Shown: positions 7,648 through 16,873, counted from the first letter of the stretch. The stretch is 64,000 nucleotides of DNA from Bacillus badius NBRC 15713 (GCF_001591605.1 NZ_BCVF01000001.1:1-64000), one strand, 5' to 3'. Notes: a model not told the origin generated them from the letters alone. Program-made: numbers and translations.

Positions 7648-8472
7648 TTAAGGGATTCCAAATTGCGCCGCTGTTTCCTGTTTGTCTTCAGCAAACTTCT
7701 TATGGGTGGCTTGAAACAGCTTCGTGAACATATCCCCTGTCTCCGCTTCTAAAACAGCAATCCCTTTTCCGGTCACTCCTCCTTTTACGCATACTTTTTC
7801 TTCTAACTCGGCTAGTGTATACTCTTTTTGTTTAAATAACTCTCCAAGGCCGGCAAGCATGGATTCTGCCAGTTTTTCTGCTGTTTCTGCCTCCATTCCG
7901 GTTGTTTCGGCTCCTTCGATGAATTTCCTCGTCAGAAAGCTGATAAATGCCGGGCCGCAGCTGACAAGGTCAGAGGCCGCACGTGTCACTGCCTCATCAA
8001 TTTCCACAGCCTCTTTGCACAATTTATCCATCCGCTTTTTCATTTCGACTTTCCATTTTTCTTCACATTTTTCTCCAAAGGTATAGAGAACGGTTCCTGA
8101 TAAGACTTTATTCGTGATGCTCGGGATCATTCTCATGCATGAACATGGCAGGACCGACTCTAATTGGGCGGTACTGACGGGACTAGTAATAGATACGACG
8201 CATTGTTCAGGGCGAAACAAAGAACGGGCGCCCTGAAGCAGCGGATGGATGTCGTGGGGTTTTACGCAAATAAATAAAAGCTCACATGCTTGAACGAGCC
8301 CGGCAAACTCTTTGCTGACTGTAATGTCCGGGTGCTTTTTCTGAATCTGCTGTGCTTTTTCCGGTGTTCGGTTCGTAATGACCAGGTCGGAAGCAGAGAC
8401 AGCTTTTGATGCCACTAAAGCATCAATTAAGATGCTTCCCATATTGCCTGTTCCGGCTACTCCTATTTTCAT
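7648..8472 (-). CDS. comER: ComER, pyrroline-5-carboxylate reductase family protein
   Basis: A 274-residue P5CR-like protein with an N-terminal Rossmann motif (GTGNMG, 7-12) and a C-terminal dimerisation domain containing VKGGVTGKG. As in B. subtilis it lies divergently beside comEA. The family has not been shown to act in proline synthesis there; it affects biofilm formation and sporulation entry. The start is the only good ATG. No ComK box was recognised in the short gap to comEA. Confidence 0.9.
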   Translation of the reverse strand: MKIGVAGTGNMGSILIDALVASKAVSASDLVITNRTPEKAQQIQKKHPDITVSKEFAGLVQACELLFICVKPHDIHPLLQGARSLFRPEQCVVSITSPVSTAQLESVLPCSCMRMIPSITNKVLSGTVLYTFGEKCEEKWKVEMKKRMDKLCKEAVEIDEAVTRAASDLVSCGPAFISFLTRKFIEGAETTGMEAETAEKLAESMLAGLGELFKQKEYTLAELEEKVCVKGGVTGKGIAVLEAETGDMFTKLFQATHKKFAEDKQETAAQFGIP

Positions 8473-8512
8473 TCAGTATTTTCCCTCCTTATACAAGCTG
8501 CTTTTACAATGT

Positions 8513-9199
8513 ATGAAAGAAAAGCTGGTTTATGAGAAAGAGGTGAGAAAGATCGATATAAAAACATGGATCACCCAGTACAAAATGTACATTTTGGCAG
8601 GAGGCGCACTTGCGGCGTTCGGGCTCTACCAGCTGACGGCTGAAGAGACTTCACCCGAAATACCGGCCGTGGAAGAAGCAGTGCCGGCCGGAGAAAGCAT
8701 GGCTCCAGTGCCGGCACCTCCGCTGTCAGAGCCGCAGGAGCCTGCTGTTCTCATGGTTGATATTAAAGGAGCTGTAGCGGCGCCCGGTATTTACTCGTTA
8801 AAAAACGGAGAGAGGATTAACGACGCAATAACGAAGGCGGGTGGTTTTCAAAAGGAGGCTGACCGGACAGCCATCAATCTCGCACAGAAGCTGCAGGATG
8901 AAATGATCATTTATGTGCCGAAAGTCGGCGAGACGCCGCCGGAAGAGGCAGCAGGAGCTGCTGTCCCGGAGAAGAGCACAGTCGGGCATTCGGCAGGAGG
9001 GGGAGCAGCTCTTAATATTAATAAAGCGTCCGTCGAGGAGCTGCAACAGCTGCCGGGTATCGGGAAGGCCAAAGCTCAGGCAATTATCGATTACAGGGAA
9101 ACGATAGGAGCCTTTACAAAGCCGGATGACTTGAAAAGTGTCTCGGGCATTGGAGACAAAACCTTTGAAAAGCTGGCGCCGCTTGTAGTTGTTCAGTAA
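8513..9199 (+). CDS. comEA: Competence DNA receptor ComEA
   Basis: Membrane-anchored receptor for incoming double-stranded DNA. From ATG 8513 the protein has 228 residues. It has a membrane segment near 25-40, a Pro/Glu-rich linker, an SLBB-like domain (DIKGAVAAPGIYSL) and a C-terminal double helix-hairpin-helix (NINKASVEELQQLPGIG, then VSGIGDKTFEKL). The start is uncertain: neither ATG 8513 nor GTG 8543 has a convincing Shine-Dalgarno. The frame is open further upstream inside comER. Confidence 0.88.
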   Translation: MKEKLVYEKEVRKIDIKTWITQYKMYILAGGALAAFGLYQLTAEETSPEIPAVEEAVPAGESMAPVPAPPLSEPQEPAVLMVDIKGAVAAPGIYSLKNGERINDAITKAGGFQKEADRTAINLAQKLQDEMIIYVPKVGETPPEEAAGAAVPEKSTVGHSAGGGAALNINKASVEELQQLPGIGKAKAQAIIDYRETIGAFTKPDDLKSVSGIGDKTFEKLAPLVVVQ

Positions 9200-9273
9200 C
9201 AGGGATTGACGGAAGCGTTTTATTGCCGCTACACTAAAGAAAAATGAATTTGCTGAAGGAAGAGTGAGAACAG

Positions 9274-9684
9274 ATGAACAGAAAGAGCTGGGATGAATAC
9301 TTTTTGGATATTGCCCAAGTCGTTTCGACCCGTTCCACATGCAACCGTCTGCATGTTGGCTGTGTGATTGTGAAGGATAAGCATATCATCTCTACAGGTT
9401 ACAACGGCTCTATTCATGGACATGCCCATTGTGAGGAGGAAGGCTGTCTGCTGTCAGATGAAAAGCGCTGCATCAGATGCCTGCATGCGGAGTTAAACGC
9501 CGTTCTGCACGCAGAGCGGGATAAATTGAAAGGCGCGGCTGCTTACGTCACGCATGAACCGTGTGAAAACTGTGCAAAGACATTGGCGCAGGCTGGAATC
9601 AAAAAAATTGTTTACAGAAATGCTTATCCGAATAAATGGAATAAACATTTTTTAAAGGACATCGAAGTCGTTCATTTACCTTAA
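9274..9684 (+). CDS. comEB: ComEB, dCMP deaminase family protein
   Basis: A zinc-dependent cytidine/deoxycytidylate deaminase fold. The ligands are in LHAELNAV (HAE) and HEPCENC. At 136 residues it ends soon after the catalytic domain, whereas I recall about 189 residues in B. subtilis. The C-terminal extension is therefore missing, while the catalytic residues are intact. GGAAGAGTGAG precedes the ATG. The enzyme makes dUMP for thymidylate synthesis; in B. subtilis ComEB also influences localisation of competence proteins. Confidence 0.9.
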   Translation: MNRKSWDEYFLDIAQVVSTRSTCNRLHVGCVIVKDKHIISTGYNGSIHGHAHCEEEGCLLSDEKRCIRCLHAELNAVLHAERDKLKGAAAYVTHEPCENCAKTLAQAGIKKIVYRNAYPNKWNKHFLKDIEVVHLP

Positions 9685-9706
9685 TAAAACTATTGAAGGG
9701 GGAGTT

Positions 9707-12004
9707 ATGCGCGGAAAGCTTATTTATATGGCAATGGGTGTACTCTCAGGTTTATTGTGGGCGCTTCCTTCGTTAGGAAGCCTCCGTTTGCTTCTGACTG
9801 CTGCCGTTTTCTTTGTTATCATTCAGCTTGATAAGAGGGGAAGGGCAGCTCTTTTTAGTTGTGCCGTGTCCGGCTTTTTAGCCGGACAATGGGCGGAGGA
9901 ACGAAACAATACAGCTTTTACTGGGGATGAAGAGAAATGGCTGGTAACGTTTTCGGGTGAGACGATGATTGATGGGGACCGGCTGAAAGCGACTGTCACA
10001 GCGGATCATAAAGAAAGGTTGCGCCTGATTTACCGGCTGTCTTCTGCTGAAGAAGCGGAACAGCTTCAGGCAGGATTGCTGCCGGGAACCGTTTGTTATG
10101 TTGCGGGCAAGCTGGAAGAGCCTGGAGGAAAACGCAACCGGAACGGCTTTGATTATCAATCGTTTCTCAAGAACAAGCATATTTTCTGGCAGCTGAAGGC
10201 TGACCGCTTGTCCTTATCATCCTGTGTAAACGGTGGAAAAACGATCAAGAAGGATATTCTGCAATGGCGGCAAAAAGGAATCAGCCATCTAAAAGCAGTT
10301 TTTCCTGAAGGTTTGCAGCCCGTTGCTGCTGCTTTATTGTTTGGGGACCGCTCTTTAACTGAGGAAGAGGTGCTGACCGCTTATCAGCGTCTCGGCATCA
10401 TTCACTTGCTGGCTATATCAGGCCTTCATGTTGGCTTAGTGACTTCTTTGGCTTATTACGTGATGATACGGGCGGGGATAGTGAAAGAAACGGCTCAAAC
10501 CGCTTTGCTTATCGCTCTTCCGGTATATGCGCTCTTAGCCGGCGGCTCTCCCCCTGTCGTCCGGGCGGCGTTAATGACGATTCTTATCCTGCTGGCCCTT
10601 CGCTTTCAGCGGCGATTTACTTCTCTGGATGCCCTTGGCGCAAGCTTTATCATCGTGATAATGCTTGATCCGTACTTGATTTATCAGGCTGGATTTCAGC
10701 TTTCTTACCTCGTTAGTTTCTCGTTGCTTCTTTCCTCTCCGTTTATCTTGTCTGCCCCGGCTTCTCTCTTAGGGAAAATGCTGGCAGTCACCTCTGTTTC
10801 CCAAATGGCCGGTTTACCAGTATTGATGTACCACTTTTTTGAGGTGTCTATTTATTCCTTTGTCGCCAATTTATTTTTCGTTCCCTTTTACTCTTTCTTC
10901 GTTTTGCCCCTGCTTGTAATTATTTTTCCTTTAAGTTTTTTGCTGAGCTCCGCCGTGATTTTATTAGAGCCGCTTCAGCTTCTGCTTGAAAAAGCAGATC
11001 AAATCGCGGTAGAAGTGAGCAGGTGGCCGGGGACCGTCGTTGTCACCGGCCGCCCGGGAGAGTTTCTGTTGACTCTTATTTGCCTCTTGGTGCTGGCAGC
11101 TTTTCTGCAATGGGAAAAAACACAGGACGGGAAACGGGTAATCGCTTTTCTGGTGATGATCATTGGTATTCCTGTAACGGCGCACACCTATTCGCCGATA
11201 GGAGAGGTGTCATTTATCGATGTAGGGCAGGGAGATGCGATTTTTATTGCCCTTCCGTTTAACAAAGGAAATTATTTGATCGATACAGGCGGGCTGCTGC
11301 CGTTTCAGAAGGAGGAATGGCAAAAGCAAAGAAACAGCTTTTCGATTGGTGACGATGTTCTAATTCCTTATTTAAAAGGAAGAGGAGTCACTCGTATTGA
11401 TAAGTTGATTCTGACACATAGCGACTATGATCATATCGGGGCAGCCCAAGAGTTATTCCCTCATTTCTCTATTAGGGAAGTCATCATTAGCCCGGGATCA
11501 GAAACAAAACCGGTGATGCAGCAGGCCATCGAAAAGGCGCGCCTGCATAAAGCTTCTATCCGCTACGGAAAATACATGGAAAGCTGGCAAAGCGGCGGGG
11601 CCTACTTTCAAATTGTTTCTCCTGCAGACAGGCAGTATAAAGGAAATGATGATTCACTCGTCATTTATGCAGTGCTTGGGGGGAAGAAATGGCTATTCAC
11701 AGGGGATATGGAGGCGCAAGGAGAAGCACAGCTCATGGAACATGCAGCTATTGATATTGATGTGTTAAAGGTCGGACATCATGGGAGCCGTTCGTCAACG
11801 ACAGAAGCTTTTCTGAGCAAAGCGGCACCTGAAACGGCTGTCATCTCTCTTGGCAAAAACAACCGGTATAGCCATCCGCACAGAGAAGTGACCGACCGTC
11901 TTCAAGCCCATGGAATAGAGATTTGGCGTACAGATCTTCATGGAGAGGTGGTGTATAAGTATAGAGCGGGGGAAACAGGCACGTTTTCAGCCATCTATCC
12001 GTAA
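9707..12004 (+). CDS. comEC: DNA internalization channel protein ComEC/Rec2
   Basis: Polytopic membrane protein that carries single-stranded DNA into the cell during transformation. The N-terminal region has membrane segments and an OB-like domain. The Competence domain, with HLLAISGLHVGL, spans roughly 200-480. A C-terminal metallo-beta-lactamase-like domain begins near 500 (DVGQGDAIF), with THSDYDH near 570 and VGHHGSRSS near 690. Length of 765 residues is normal and the frame is intact, so uptake may be functional. GGGGGAG precedes the ATG. Confidence 0.96.
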   Translation: MRGKLIYMAMGVLSGLLWALPSLGSLRLLLTAAVFFVIIQLDKRGRAALFSCAVSGFLAGQWAEERNNTAFTGDEEKWLVTFSGETMIDGDRLKATVTADHKERLRLIYRLSSAEEAEQLQAGLLPGTVCYVAGKLEEPGGKRNRNGFDYQSFLKNKHIFWQLKADRLSLSSCVNGGKTIKKDILQWRQKGISHLKAVFPEGLQPVAAALLFGDRSLTEEEVLTAYQRLGIIHLLAISGLHVGLVTSLAYYVMIRAGIVKETAQTALLIALPVYALLAGGSPPVVRAALMTILILLALRFQRRFTSLDALGASFIIVIMLDPYLIYQAGFQLSYLVSFSLLLSSPFILSAPASLLGKMLAVTSVSQMAGLPVLMYHFFEVSIYSFVANLFFVPFYSFFVLPLLVIIFPLSFLLSSAVILLEPLQLLLEKADQIAVEVSRWPGTVVVTGRPGEFLLTLICLLVLAAFLQWEKTQDGKRVIAFLVMIIGIPVTAHTYSPIGEVSFIDVGQGDAIFIALPFNKGNYLIDTGGLLPFQKEEWQKQRNSFSIGDDVLIPYLKGRGVTRIDKLILTHSDYDHIGAAQELFPHFSIREVIISPGSETKPVMQQAIEKARLHKASIRYGKYMESWQSGGAYFQIVSPADRQYKGNDDSLVIYAVLGGKKWLFTGDMEAQGEAQLMEHAAIDIDVLKVGHHGSRSSTTEAFLSKAAPETAVISLGKNNRYSHPHREVTDRLQAHGIEIWRTDLHGEVVYKYRAGETGTFSAIYP

Positions 12005-12032
12005 ACTATACAAGAGGTTGTCGGAAGCGGAA

Positions 12033-12058
12033 AAAAGCCCGTCAATTGACGGGCTTTT
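12033..12058. terminator. Bidirectional terminator between comEC and yqzM
   Basis: Perfect inverted repeat AAAAGCCCGTC/GACGGGCTTTT. The A run on the left and T run on the right make it usable from both sides, which suits the converging comEC and yqzM. Confidence 0.88.
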
Positions 12059-12065
12059 GCGGCAG

Positions 12066-12197
12066 TTATCCAATCGCTTTGATAACCTGTGCAATAATGA
12101 AGATAATAGTAAAAAAAGCGAAAGAAACACCAAAAGCCACTCCAGAATCTACTGCGTCATTACGCGTTGATTGGACATTTTTTTCAAATTCGTTCAC
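12066..12197 (-). CDS. yqzM: Small membrane protein YqzM
   Basis: A 43-residue protein with a charged N-terminus (VNEFEKNVQSTRNDAVDSG) followed by one membrane segment (FAFFTIIFIIAQVIKAIG). It matches B. subtilis YqzM in sequence and position. The start is GTG, fixed by AGGAGGGG seven bases upstream; a longer open frame upstream lacks a ribosome site. Function is unknown. Confidence 0.9.
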   Translation of the reverse strand: MNEFEKNVQSTRNDAVDSGVAFGVSFAFFTIIFIIAQVIKAIG

Positions 12198-12387
12198 AAC
12201 TACCCCTCCTATTTCATTTATAGTATAGACGAACCTTTTTAAAAAATCTAGACTGTCCTTGCTAATTCCTGCTTTGACAAGAGTTAACTGCAATAAGATT
12301 GACAAATTCGGTGAAAATACAATTAACATGATCACCGTCTGTAAAGCTGTTTCCCGGGGCAGCGTTGCCGGCGTTCATATAGATCAC

Positions 12388-12413
12388 GGGGAGGCTTCTT
12401 CAGAAGTTTCCCC
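12388..12413. other. Hairpin without T tract in the yqzM-holA gap
   Basis: Arms starting GGGGAGGCTTC and ending GAAGTTTCCCC pair over 11-12 bp with two G-U pairs and a very short loop. No T run follows on either strand. The remaining part of 12198-12477 is AT-rich, with no gene recognised. The hairpin would fall in the holA leader if transcription starts near a TTGACA at 12299. Confidence 0.5.
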
Positions 12414-12477
12414 TTGTCAAATGAAAGAAGCTTTTTTAACATGGGAGTATCATACATGAAAATGGAGAGAAAAGCCA

Positions 12478-13503
12478 TTGATGCCCATTTGGAAAAAACT
12501 AGAGCAAAAACAATTATCAGCCCTTTATTTGCTGTATGGAACAGAAGCGTTTCTAATCCATGAAACAAAGCAACGACTGATTCAATCTGTGCTGACAGCA
12601 GAAGAAATGGATTTTAACTTTTCATCGTACGACCTTGAGGAAACCCCTGTAGAAACAGCGCTGGAAGAAGCGGAAACCTTTCCTTTTATGGGAGAAAAAA
12701 AACTTGTTATTTTAAATAATCCAGTGTTTTTAACTGCTGAACGTTCGAAGGATAAAATCGAGCATAATATCAAAAAGCTCGAAGAATACATAGCCAACCC
12801 TGCTCCTTATACGATCCTTGTTTTTTCTGCTCCTTACGAAAAATTAGATGAACGCAAAAAAATAACCAAGCTGCTGAAGAAAAATGCGGAAGTCATGGAA
12901 GCGAACAAGCTGAGTGATAAAGAATTGAAGTCCTGGCTTCGTTCCCAGGCAGCAGCCAGCGGAGCGCAAATTGATGAAGAGGCGCTGGACCATCTTCTTG
13001 CGATTGCGGGTACAGATTTAATGATGCTTGCCTCTGAGATGGATAAATTAGCCCTGTACGTGTCCGGCGCACAGCCGATTACGGTCGATATCGTCGATCA
13101 GCTGACAGCCCGTTCGTTAGAGCAGGATATTTTCTCTTTAGTGGATAAGGTGGTAACCGGGCAGGCCGAGAAGGCTTTTCGTATTTATTACGATCTGCTG
13201 AAGTTGAACGAGGAGCCAATTAAGATCCTTGCCGTAATCGCTAATCAGTTCCGCCTCATTTATCAGACGAAGGAGCTGGCGCGAAAAGGATATGGCCAGC
13301 AGCAAATAGCCAGCTTTTTAAAAGTGCATCCATTTCGGGTGAAGCTTGCAGCTGGCCAGGCGCGCGGTTTTTCGGATGAGCAGCTTGCAGCTATCATGAT
13401 GCTGCTGGCCAATAGCGACCTGGACATGAAAACGAGTGCAATGGCTAAGCCGCTGATCGTTGAAATGTTTCTGTTTAAGCTGCAAAGTCTTATGAGCAGA
13501 TGA
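12478..13503 (+). CDS. holA: DNA polymerase III subunit delta
   Basis: The clamp-loader delta subunit, which opens the beta sliding clamp. About 340 residues, with the N-terminal YLLYGTEAFL clamp-binding region, then AAA-like and C-terminal collar domains. TTG 12478 and ATG 12481 are adjacent in frame; GGAGAG at 12464 suits TTG slightly better. B. subtilis calls it yqeN. It converges on rpsT. Confidence 0.93.
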   Translation: MMPIWKKLEQKQLSALYLLYGTEAFLIHETKQRLIQSVLTAEEMDFNFSSYDLEETPVETALEEAETFPFMGEKKLVILNNPVFLTAERSKDKIEHNIKKLEEYIANPAPYTILVFSAPYEKLDERKKITKLLKKNAEVMEANKLSDKELKSWLRSQAAASGAQIDEEALDHLLAIAGTDLMMLASEMDKLALYVSGAQPITVDIVDQLTARSLEQDIFSLVDKVVTGQAEKAFRIYYDLLKLNEEPIKILAVIANQFRLIYQTKELARKGYGQQQIASFLKVHPFRVKLAAGQARGFSDEQLAAIMMLLANSDLDMKTSAMAKPLIVEMFLFKLQSLMSR

Positions 13504-13526
13504 ATGAATTCATAAAATGAAGAGTG

Positions 13527-13563
13527 TTTTCCTTGCAAGCGGGTGCCTGGCTTGCAAGGAAAA
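13527..13563. other. Stable hairpin after holA without a T run
   Basis: TTTTCCTTGCAAG pairs perfectly with CTTGCAAGGAAAA around an 11-base loop. No T run follows on either strand, unlike the true terminator 22 bases downstream. It may protect the holA 3' end or be a decayed terminator. Confidence 0.6.
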
Positions 13564-13584
13564 GAGGAATAAAGAAAATGAAAC

Positions 13585-13619
13585 AAAAAATCCTTCAAGC
13601 GGGGCTTGAAGGATTTTTT
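13585..13619. terminator. Bidirectional terminator between holA and rpsT
   Basis: Perfect arms of 15 bases (AAAAAATCCTTCAAG and its complement) flank a five-base loop. They end in a T run on both strands. Confidence 0.93.
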
Positions 13620-13640
13620 GTTGAGCGAAACGGTCATTGA

Positions 13641-13895
13641 TTACGCGTTAAGCTGTTTCAATAGACGAGATTTTTTACGGTTTGCAGCGTTTTTATGGAT
13701 TAAACCTTTAGCGGCAGCTTTATCAAGGCTTCTTGCTGCTTGAGCGAAAAGATCCTTTGCGTTTTCCTCATTGTTGGCAGCTGCTGTTTCAAATTTCTTC
13801 ACAGCTGTACGCATTGCAGATTTTTGCTGGTTGTTGCGCTCTGTACGATCTTGGATCGTTTTTGTGCGTTTAATAGCGGATTTAATATTTGGCAT
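13641..13895 (-). CDS. rpsT: 30S ribosomal protein S20
   Basis: An 84-residue basic protein starting [13 protein letters not shown] and ending LLKQLNA, the classic S20 pattern. It binds 16S rRNA early in 30S assembly. The start is fixed by TAGGAGGTGACC a few bases upstream; an in-frame codon three residues earlier overlaps that ribosome site. It stands alone on the minus strand between holA and gpr. Confidence 0.98.
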   Translation of the reverse strand: MPNIKSAIKRTKTIQDRTERNNQQKSAMRTAVKKFETAAANNEENAKDLFAQAARSLDKAAAKGLIHKNAANRKKSRLLKQLNA

Positions 13896-13950
13896 TCCGG
13901 TCACCTCCTAAAGCGATCGAGATTCTATCTTTTACTCGACTTCCATTTTC

Positions 13951-13978
13951 CTTATAAGAACAAAAGTTATTCTATCAA
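13951..13978 (-). promoter_or_regulatory. Sigma-A promoter of rpsT
   Basis: On the minus strand TTGATA and TATAAG are separated by 16 bases, five of six matches each. The leader would be about 50 bases. Confidence 0.65.
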
Positions 13979-14023
13979 ACAGAAGGGGAGATTGCAATAG
14001 TTACATTCGCAATTTGTGTCAAG

Positions 14024-14053
14024 GAATGAACTTTTACACAGTTGGGCAGACTA
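14024..14053 (+). promoter_or_regulatory. Sigma-F/sigma-G type promoter of gpr
   Basis: GAATG (14024-14028) fits the forespore -35 pattern GHATR. CAGACTA (14047-14053) matches six of seven positions of CATNHTA, with an 18-base spacer. The ribosome site AAAGGGGG follows about 18 bases later. The forespore role of gpr in the family supports the call. Confidence 0.6.
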
Positions 14054-14083
14054 AAAGAAAAGTTTATTTAAAAGGGGGCACAT

Positions 14084-15190
14084 ATGATGGAAGAATCATC
14101 TCTTGATTTAAGCCGGTATGCAGTTAGAACAGATTTAGCTGTGGAAGCAAAGACGCTGGCAGAGGAACGCCAGCAAGGCAATCAGCAAGTAGCGGGCGTT
14201 TTCACGGAAGAGCGGACAATTAATGATATTACTGTCACTTCCGTTACGATTGATGAGGAAGGGCAAAAGGCAACGGGGAAAAAAGCCGGTCTTTATTTAA
14301 CGATAGAATCGCAAGGAATCCGCACTCATGATACAAGCCATCAGCATGAAGTCGAAAAAGTGCTGGCAAGCGAGTTTGCCGCTTTTTTAAAAAAGAAAGG
14401 CATTCAGGAAGACGCAAGCTGTCTGGTTGTTGGTTTAGGAAACGAAGATGTGACACCCGACGCGCTTGGTCCGCTCGTATGCGGGGAAATCATGGTAACG
14501 AGGCATTTGTTTGAGCTGCAGCCAGACCGGGTGGAGGAAGGCTACCGGCCCGTTAGCTCTCTTATTCCCGGAGTGATGGGAATGACGGGAATTGAAACGA
14601 GCGATATTGTGTTTGGGGTAGTAGAAAAAACAAAGCCCGACTTTTTAGTCGTCATTGATGCGCTTGCTTCCCGGTCTATTGAACGGGTCAACGCCACTGT
14701 GCAAATCGCCGACACAGGTATTCAGCCGGGAGCAGGCGTAGGAAACAGAAGAAAAGAGCTGAGTGAGAGCACGCTTGGTATTCCGGTCATCGCGATCGGT
14801 GTTCCCACTGTGGTAGATGCTGTATCGATTACAAGTGATACGATTGATTTTATTCTTAAGCATTTAGGAAAGGAGATCCAAGAAGGGGACCGTCCTTCTG
14901 GTGCTCTGGCTCCAGCCGGCTTTTCTTTCGGCAGAAACCGGCTGTCGGAGAATCATTTGCCGGATGAGGAGAAGAGACAGTCTTTTCTGGGAATGATCGG
15001 CACCTTGCCTGAGGAGGAAAAGCGTCAGCTGATTCGTGAAGTATTGTCTCCCTTGGGACACAATTTGATGGTCACACCAAAGGAAATTGATTTATTTATT
15101 AAGGACACCGCTAATTTGTTAGCGAACTGTTTGAATGCTGCTTTGCACTCGGCAATCGATCAGGAAAATACTGGATTTTTTACAAAGTGA
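14084..15190 (+). CDS. gpr: Germination protease GPR
   Basis: Aspartic-type endoprotease that degrades small acid-soluble spore proteins at germination. It is made as a zymogen in the forespore and loses an N-terminal propeptide of about 15 residues, here ending close to the conserved VRTDLAVEA. The sequence matches the family end to end, with [20 protein letters not shown] and [15 protein letters not shown]. Two ATGs (14084, 14087) are adjacent; AAAGGGGG allows either. Length is 368 residues. Confidence 0.97.
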   Translation: MMEESSLDLSRYAVRTDLAVEAKTLAEERQQGNQQVAGVFTEERTINDITVTSVTIDEEGQKATGKKAGLYLTIESQGIRTHDTSHQHEVEKVLASEFAAFLKKKGIQEDASCLVVGLGNEDVTPDALGPLVCGEIMVTRHLFELQPDRVEEGYRPVSSLIPGVMGMTGIETSDIVFGVVEKTKPDFLVVIDALASRSIERVNATVQIADTGIQPGAGVGNRRKELSESTLGIPVIAIGVPTVVDAVSITSDTIDFILKHLGKEIQEGDRPSGALAPAGFSFGRNRLSENHLPDEEKRQSFLGMIGTLPEEEKRQLIREVLSPLGHNLMVTPKEIDLFIKDTANLLANCLNAALHSAIDQENTGFFTK

Positions 15191-15291
15191 TCAAGGTTCC
15201 TAGCCGTCGATAGAGCAGCCTTTCTTCGGCCAAGAGAAACGATTGTTCTCATCCTTCCCAACAAAAATTGTTCTGCTTTTTCTGATGAAGT

Positions 15292-15299
15292 CATACGAT
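15292..15299 (+). promoter_or_regulatory. Possible sigma-E -10 element of spoIIP
   Basis: CATACGAT matches seven of eight positions of the sigma-E -10 element CATACAAT and lies 32 bases before spoIIP. I could not find a good -35 at the right distance. spoIIP is known to be sigma-E controlled in B. subtilis. Confidence 0.35.
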
Positions 15300-15330
15300 A
15301 GTACAAGACTTTTGCAGAAAGGGTGGAGCA

Positions 15331-16500
15331 ATGAAGGAGAATCAGCCGTATGAACTTTTTTCAATTAATTTGTCAACGATCTTAAAGGGAACGATGATTT
15401 TTACACTCTCTCTCCTCTCACTTTTTTCATTTGCCGGCATGTTAACGTCTCTCACTTACAATTATCGCCTCTCTTCCCACTCGGTGAATGAGGCAGCGGA
15501 GAATGTGTCCGGCGGTGCGCTTTATTATTTGTATACAATGGAAAACAAGCTGTTTGCGGCCCATGCACCTGAGGGCGCCCGGCCGCCTTCATTAAGCGAG
15601 GTAGCTTTTCGGTATGCGACCAATGTCCGCTTTCAGGACCCGCGCAGCTTTTTAGGAAGAGAAGTTCCCGGCTTTTCTATTTATGATGGGGAAATCTTAG
15701 TAGCCGGAGAAGGAACGGACTATACAAACATGCCGATTGAGTCCGAGCCTCCTGATAGAGTCCTTGATAAGGGAAATGATGTGGCAGTCAAGCCCGCCAA
15801 AGAGATTCCGAGAGAGAAAGACAGTCCGCCGCCGTCTTTGGCAACCGGCGGGAAAAAGCGGGTGTATTTGTATTTTACCCATACGAGGGAATCATACTTG
15901 CCGCATCTGCAAGGAGTATCTTCGGCGGATTCTGCTCATCACTCTGCCTTAAACGTGACGAAAGTGGGCGAGATGGTGCGCAAAGCGCTTGAAGCTAAAG
16001 GCATCGGCACCACGGTCGACAAAACGGATATCGTTGCTAAGCTGGACCAGTCGGGCAGAAAGTACAGCCAATCATATCAGGAGTCGCGGGCGCTTGTTGC
16101 TTCCGCGCAGTCTAATCATCGAGATTTGCAATATTTTATTGATATTCATAGAGACTCGCAGCGCAAGGAAGTGACGACAGCGTCTATAAATGGGAAAGAT
16201 TATGCGAAGGTAGTATTTGTCGTCGGCGGCGAGCATGCAAACTACGAAAAAAATGTCAAGCTGGCCACGCAATGGCACAATCTATTAGAGAAGAAATATA
16301 AAGGGTTATCCAGAGGAGTTATCTTAAAACAGGGGAAAAATACGAATGGTAAATTCAATCAGGACCTGTCCGATAAAGCCATGCTGATTGAGTTTGGCGG
16401 GGTAGATAATACATTTGAAGAATTAAACCGCACAGCGGAGGCATTCGCGGATGTATTCGCAGACTATTATTGGCAGGCAGAGGCAGTACAAGCTGACTGA
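15331..16500 (+). CDS. spoIIP: Stage II sporulation protein P
   Basis: Membrane-anchored peptidoglycan amidase/endopeptidase of the SpoIID-SpoIIM-SpoIIP engulfment machine in the mother cell. A short cytoplasmic N-terminus precedes a membrane segment near 18-38. A variable linker follows, then the SpoIIP catalytic domain from about 170 (VYLYFTHTRESYLPHL, later FIDIHRDS and LIEFGGVDN). Length is 389 residues. GGGTGGAG precedes the ATG. It lies downstream of gpr, as in B. subtilis. Confidence 0.95.
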   Translation: MKENQPYELFSINLSTILKGTMIFTLSLLSLFSFAGMLTSLTYNYRLSSHSVNEAAENVSGGALYYLYTMENKLFAAHAPEGARPPSLSEVAFRYATNVRFQDPRSFLGREVPGFSIYDGEILVAGEGTDYTNMPIESEPPDRVLDKGNDVAVKPAKEIPREKDSPPPSLATGGKKRVYLYFTHTRESYLPHLQGVSSADSAHHSALNVTKVGEMVRKALEAKGIGTTVDKTDIVAKLDQSGRKYSQSYQESRALVASAQSNHRDLQYFIDIHRDSQRKEVTTASINGKDYAKVVFVVGGEHANYEKNVKLATQWHNLLEKKYKGLSRGVILKQGKNTNGKFNQDLSDKAMLIEFGGVDNTFEELNRTAEAFADVFADYYWQAEAVQAD

Positions 16501-16524
16501 AGGCCGGTAAGAAAGGATCTTCCC

Positions 16525-16803
16525 ATGAAAATTTTTCTGTTGAAAATAAGCCTTGTTCTCTCTCTTTTTTTTATTGGTGTATTAATCGGTTCTTTCCATA
16601 GCCAAAACGCTCAAACGCCGTCCTTCTATGGGCAAGCGGAGGAACCGCCGTTTTCTTTTTTTGAACAAGATGAAGCGGAGATCGACCTGCAGAAGAAACG
16701 AGAGAGATTGCAGGACGAAGAGAATGTTAATCTATTTTCTAAAGCGGGGCAATCTTTGGCTGAAGCCGTTACATTTGCTGCTGCTTCCTTATTTAATAGT
16801 TAG
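16525..16803 (+). CDS. yqxA: YqxA family protein (DUF3679)
   Basis: A 92-residue protein with an N-terminal membrane segment (residues 4-22) and a charged, Glu-rich tail. In B. subtilis yqxA follows spoIIP in the same way. It probably forms one transcript with spoIIP (gap 24 bases) and ends at a strong terminator. Function is unknown; a sporulation link rests on context only. Confidence 0.8.
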   Translation: MKIFLLKISLVLSLFFIGVLIGSFHSQNAQTPSFYGQAEEPPFSFFEQDEAEIDLQKKRERLQDEENVNLFSKAGQSLAEAVTFAAASLFNS

Positions 16804-16838
16804 AAACCGCATGCCTGTTTTTCAGGATGCGGTTTTTT
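16804..16838 (+). terminator. Terminator after yqxA
   Basis: AAACCGCATGCCTG is paired with CAGGATGCGGTTT with one wobble, around a T5 loop. It is followed by a T run. It closes the gpr-spoIIP-yqxA unit. Confidence 0.9.
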
Positions 16839-16873
16839 CTTGGCAAAAGCAAAGGCTCTTGCATTTTTGCGAA

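Noticed and set aside
7257-7694. Minus-strand 145-codon ORF over the yqeM-comER junction
   Set aside because: It runs through the yqeM coding sequence and the operon terminator, and its composition is typical of a shadow frame.
8798-9340. Minus-strand 180-codon ORF opposite comEA
   Set aside because: It is antisense to the clearly conserved comEA and comEB genes and has no ribosome site or known domain.
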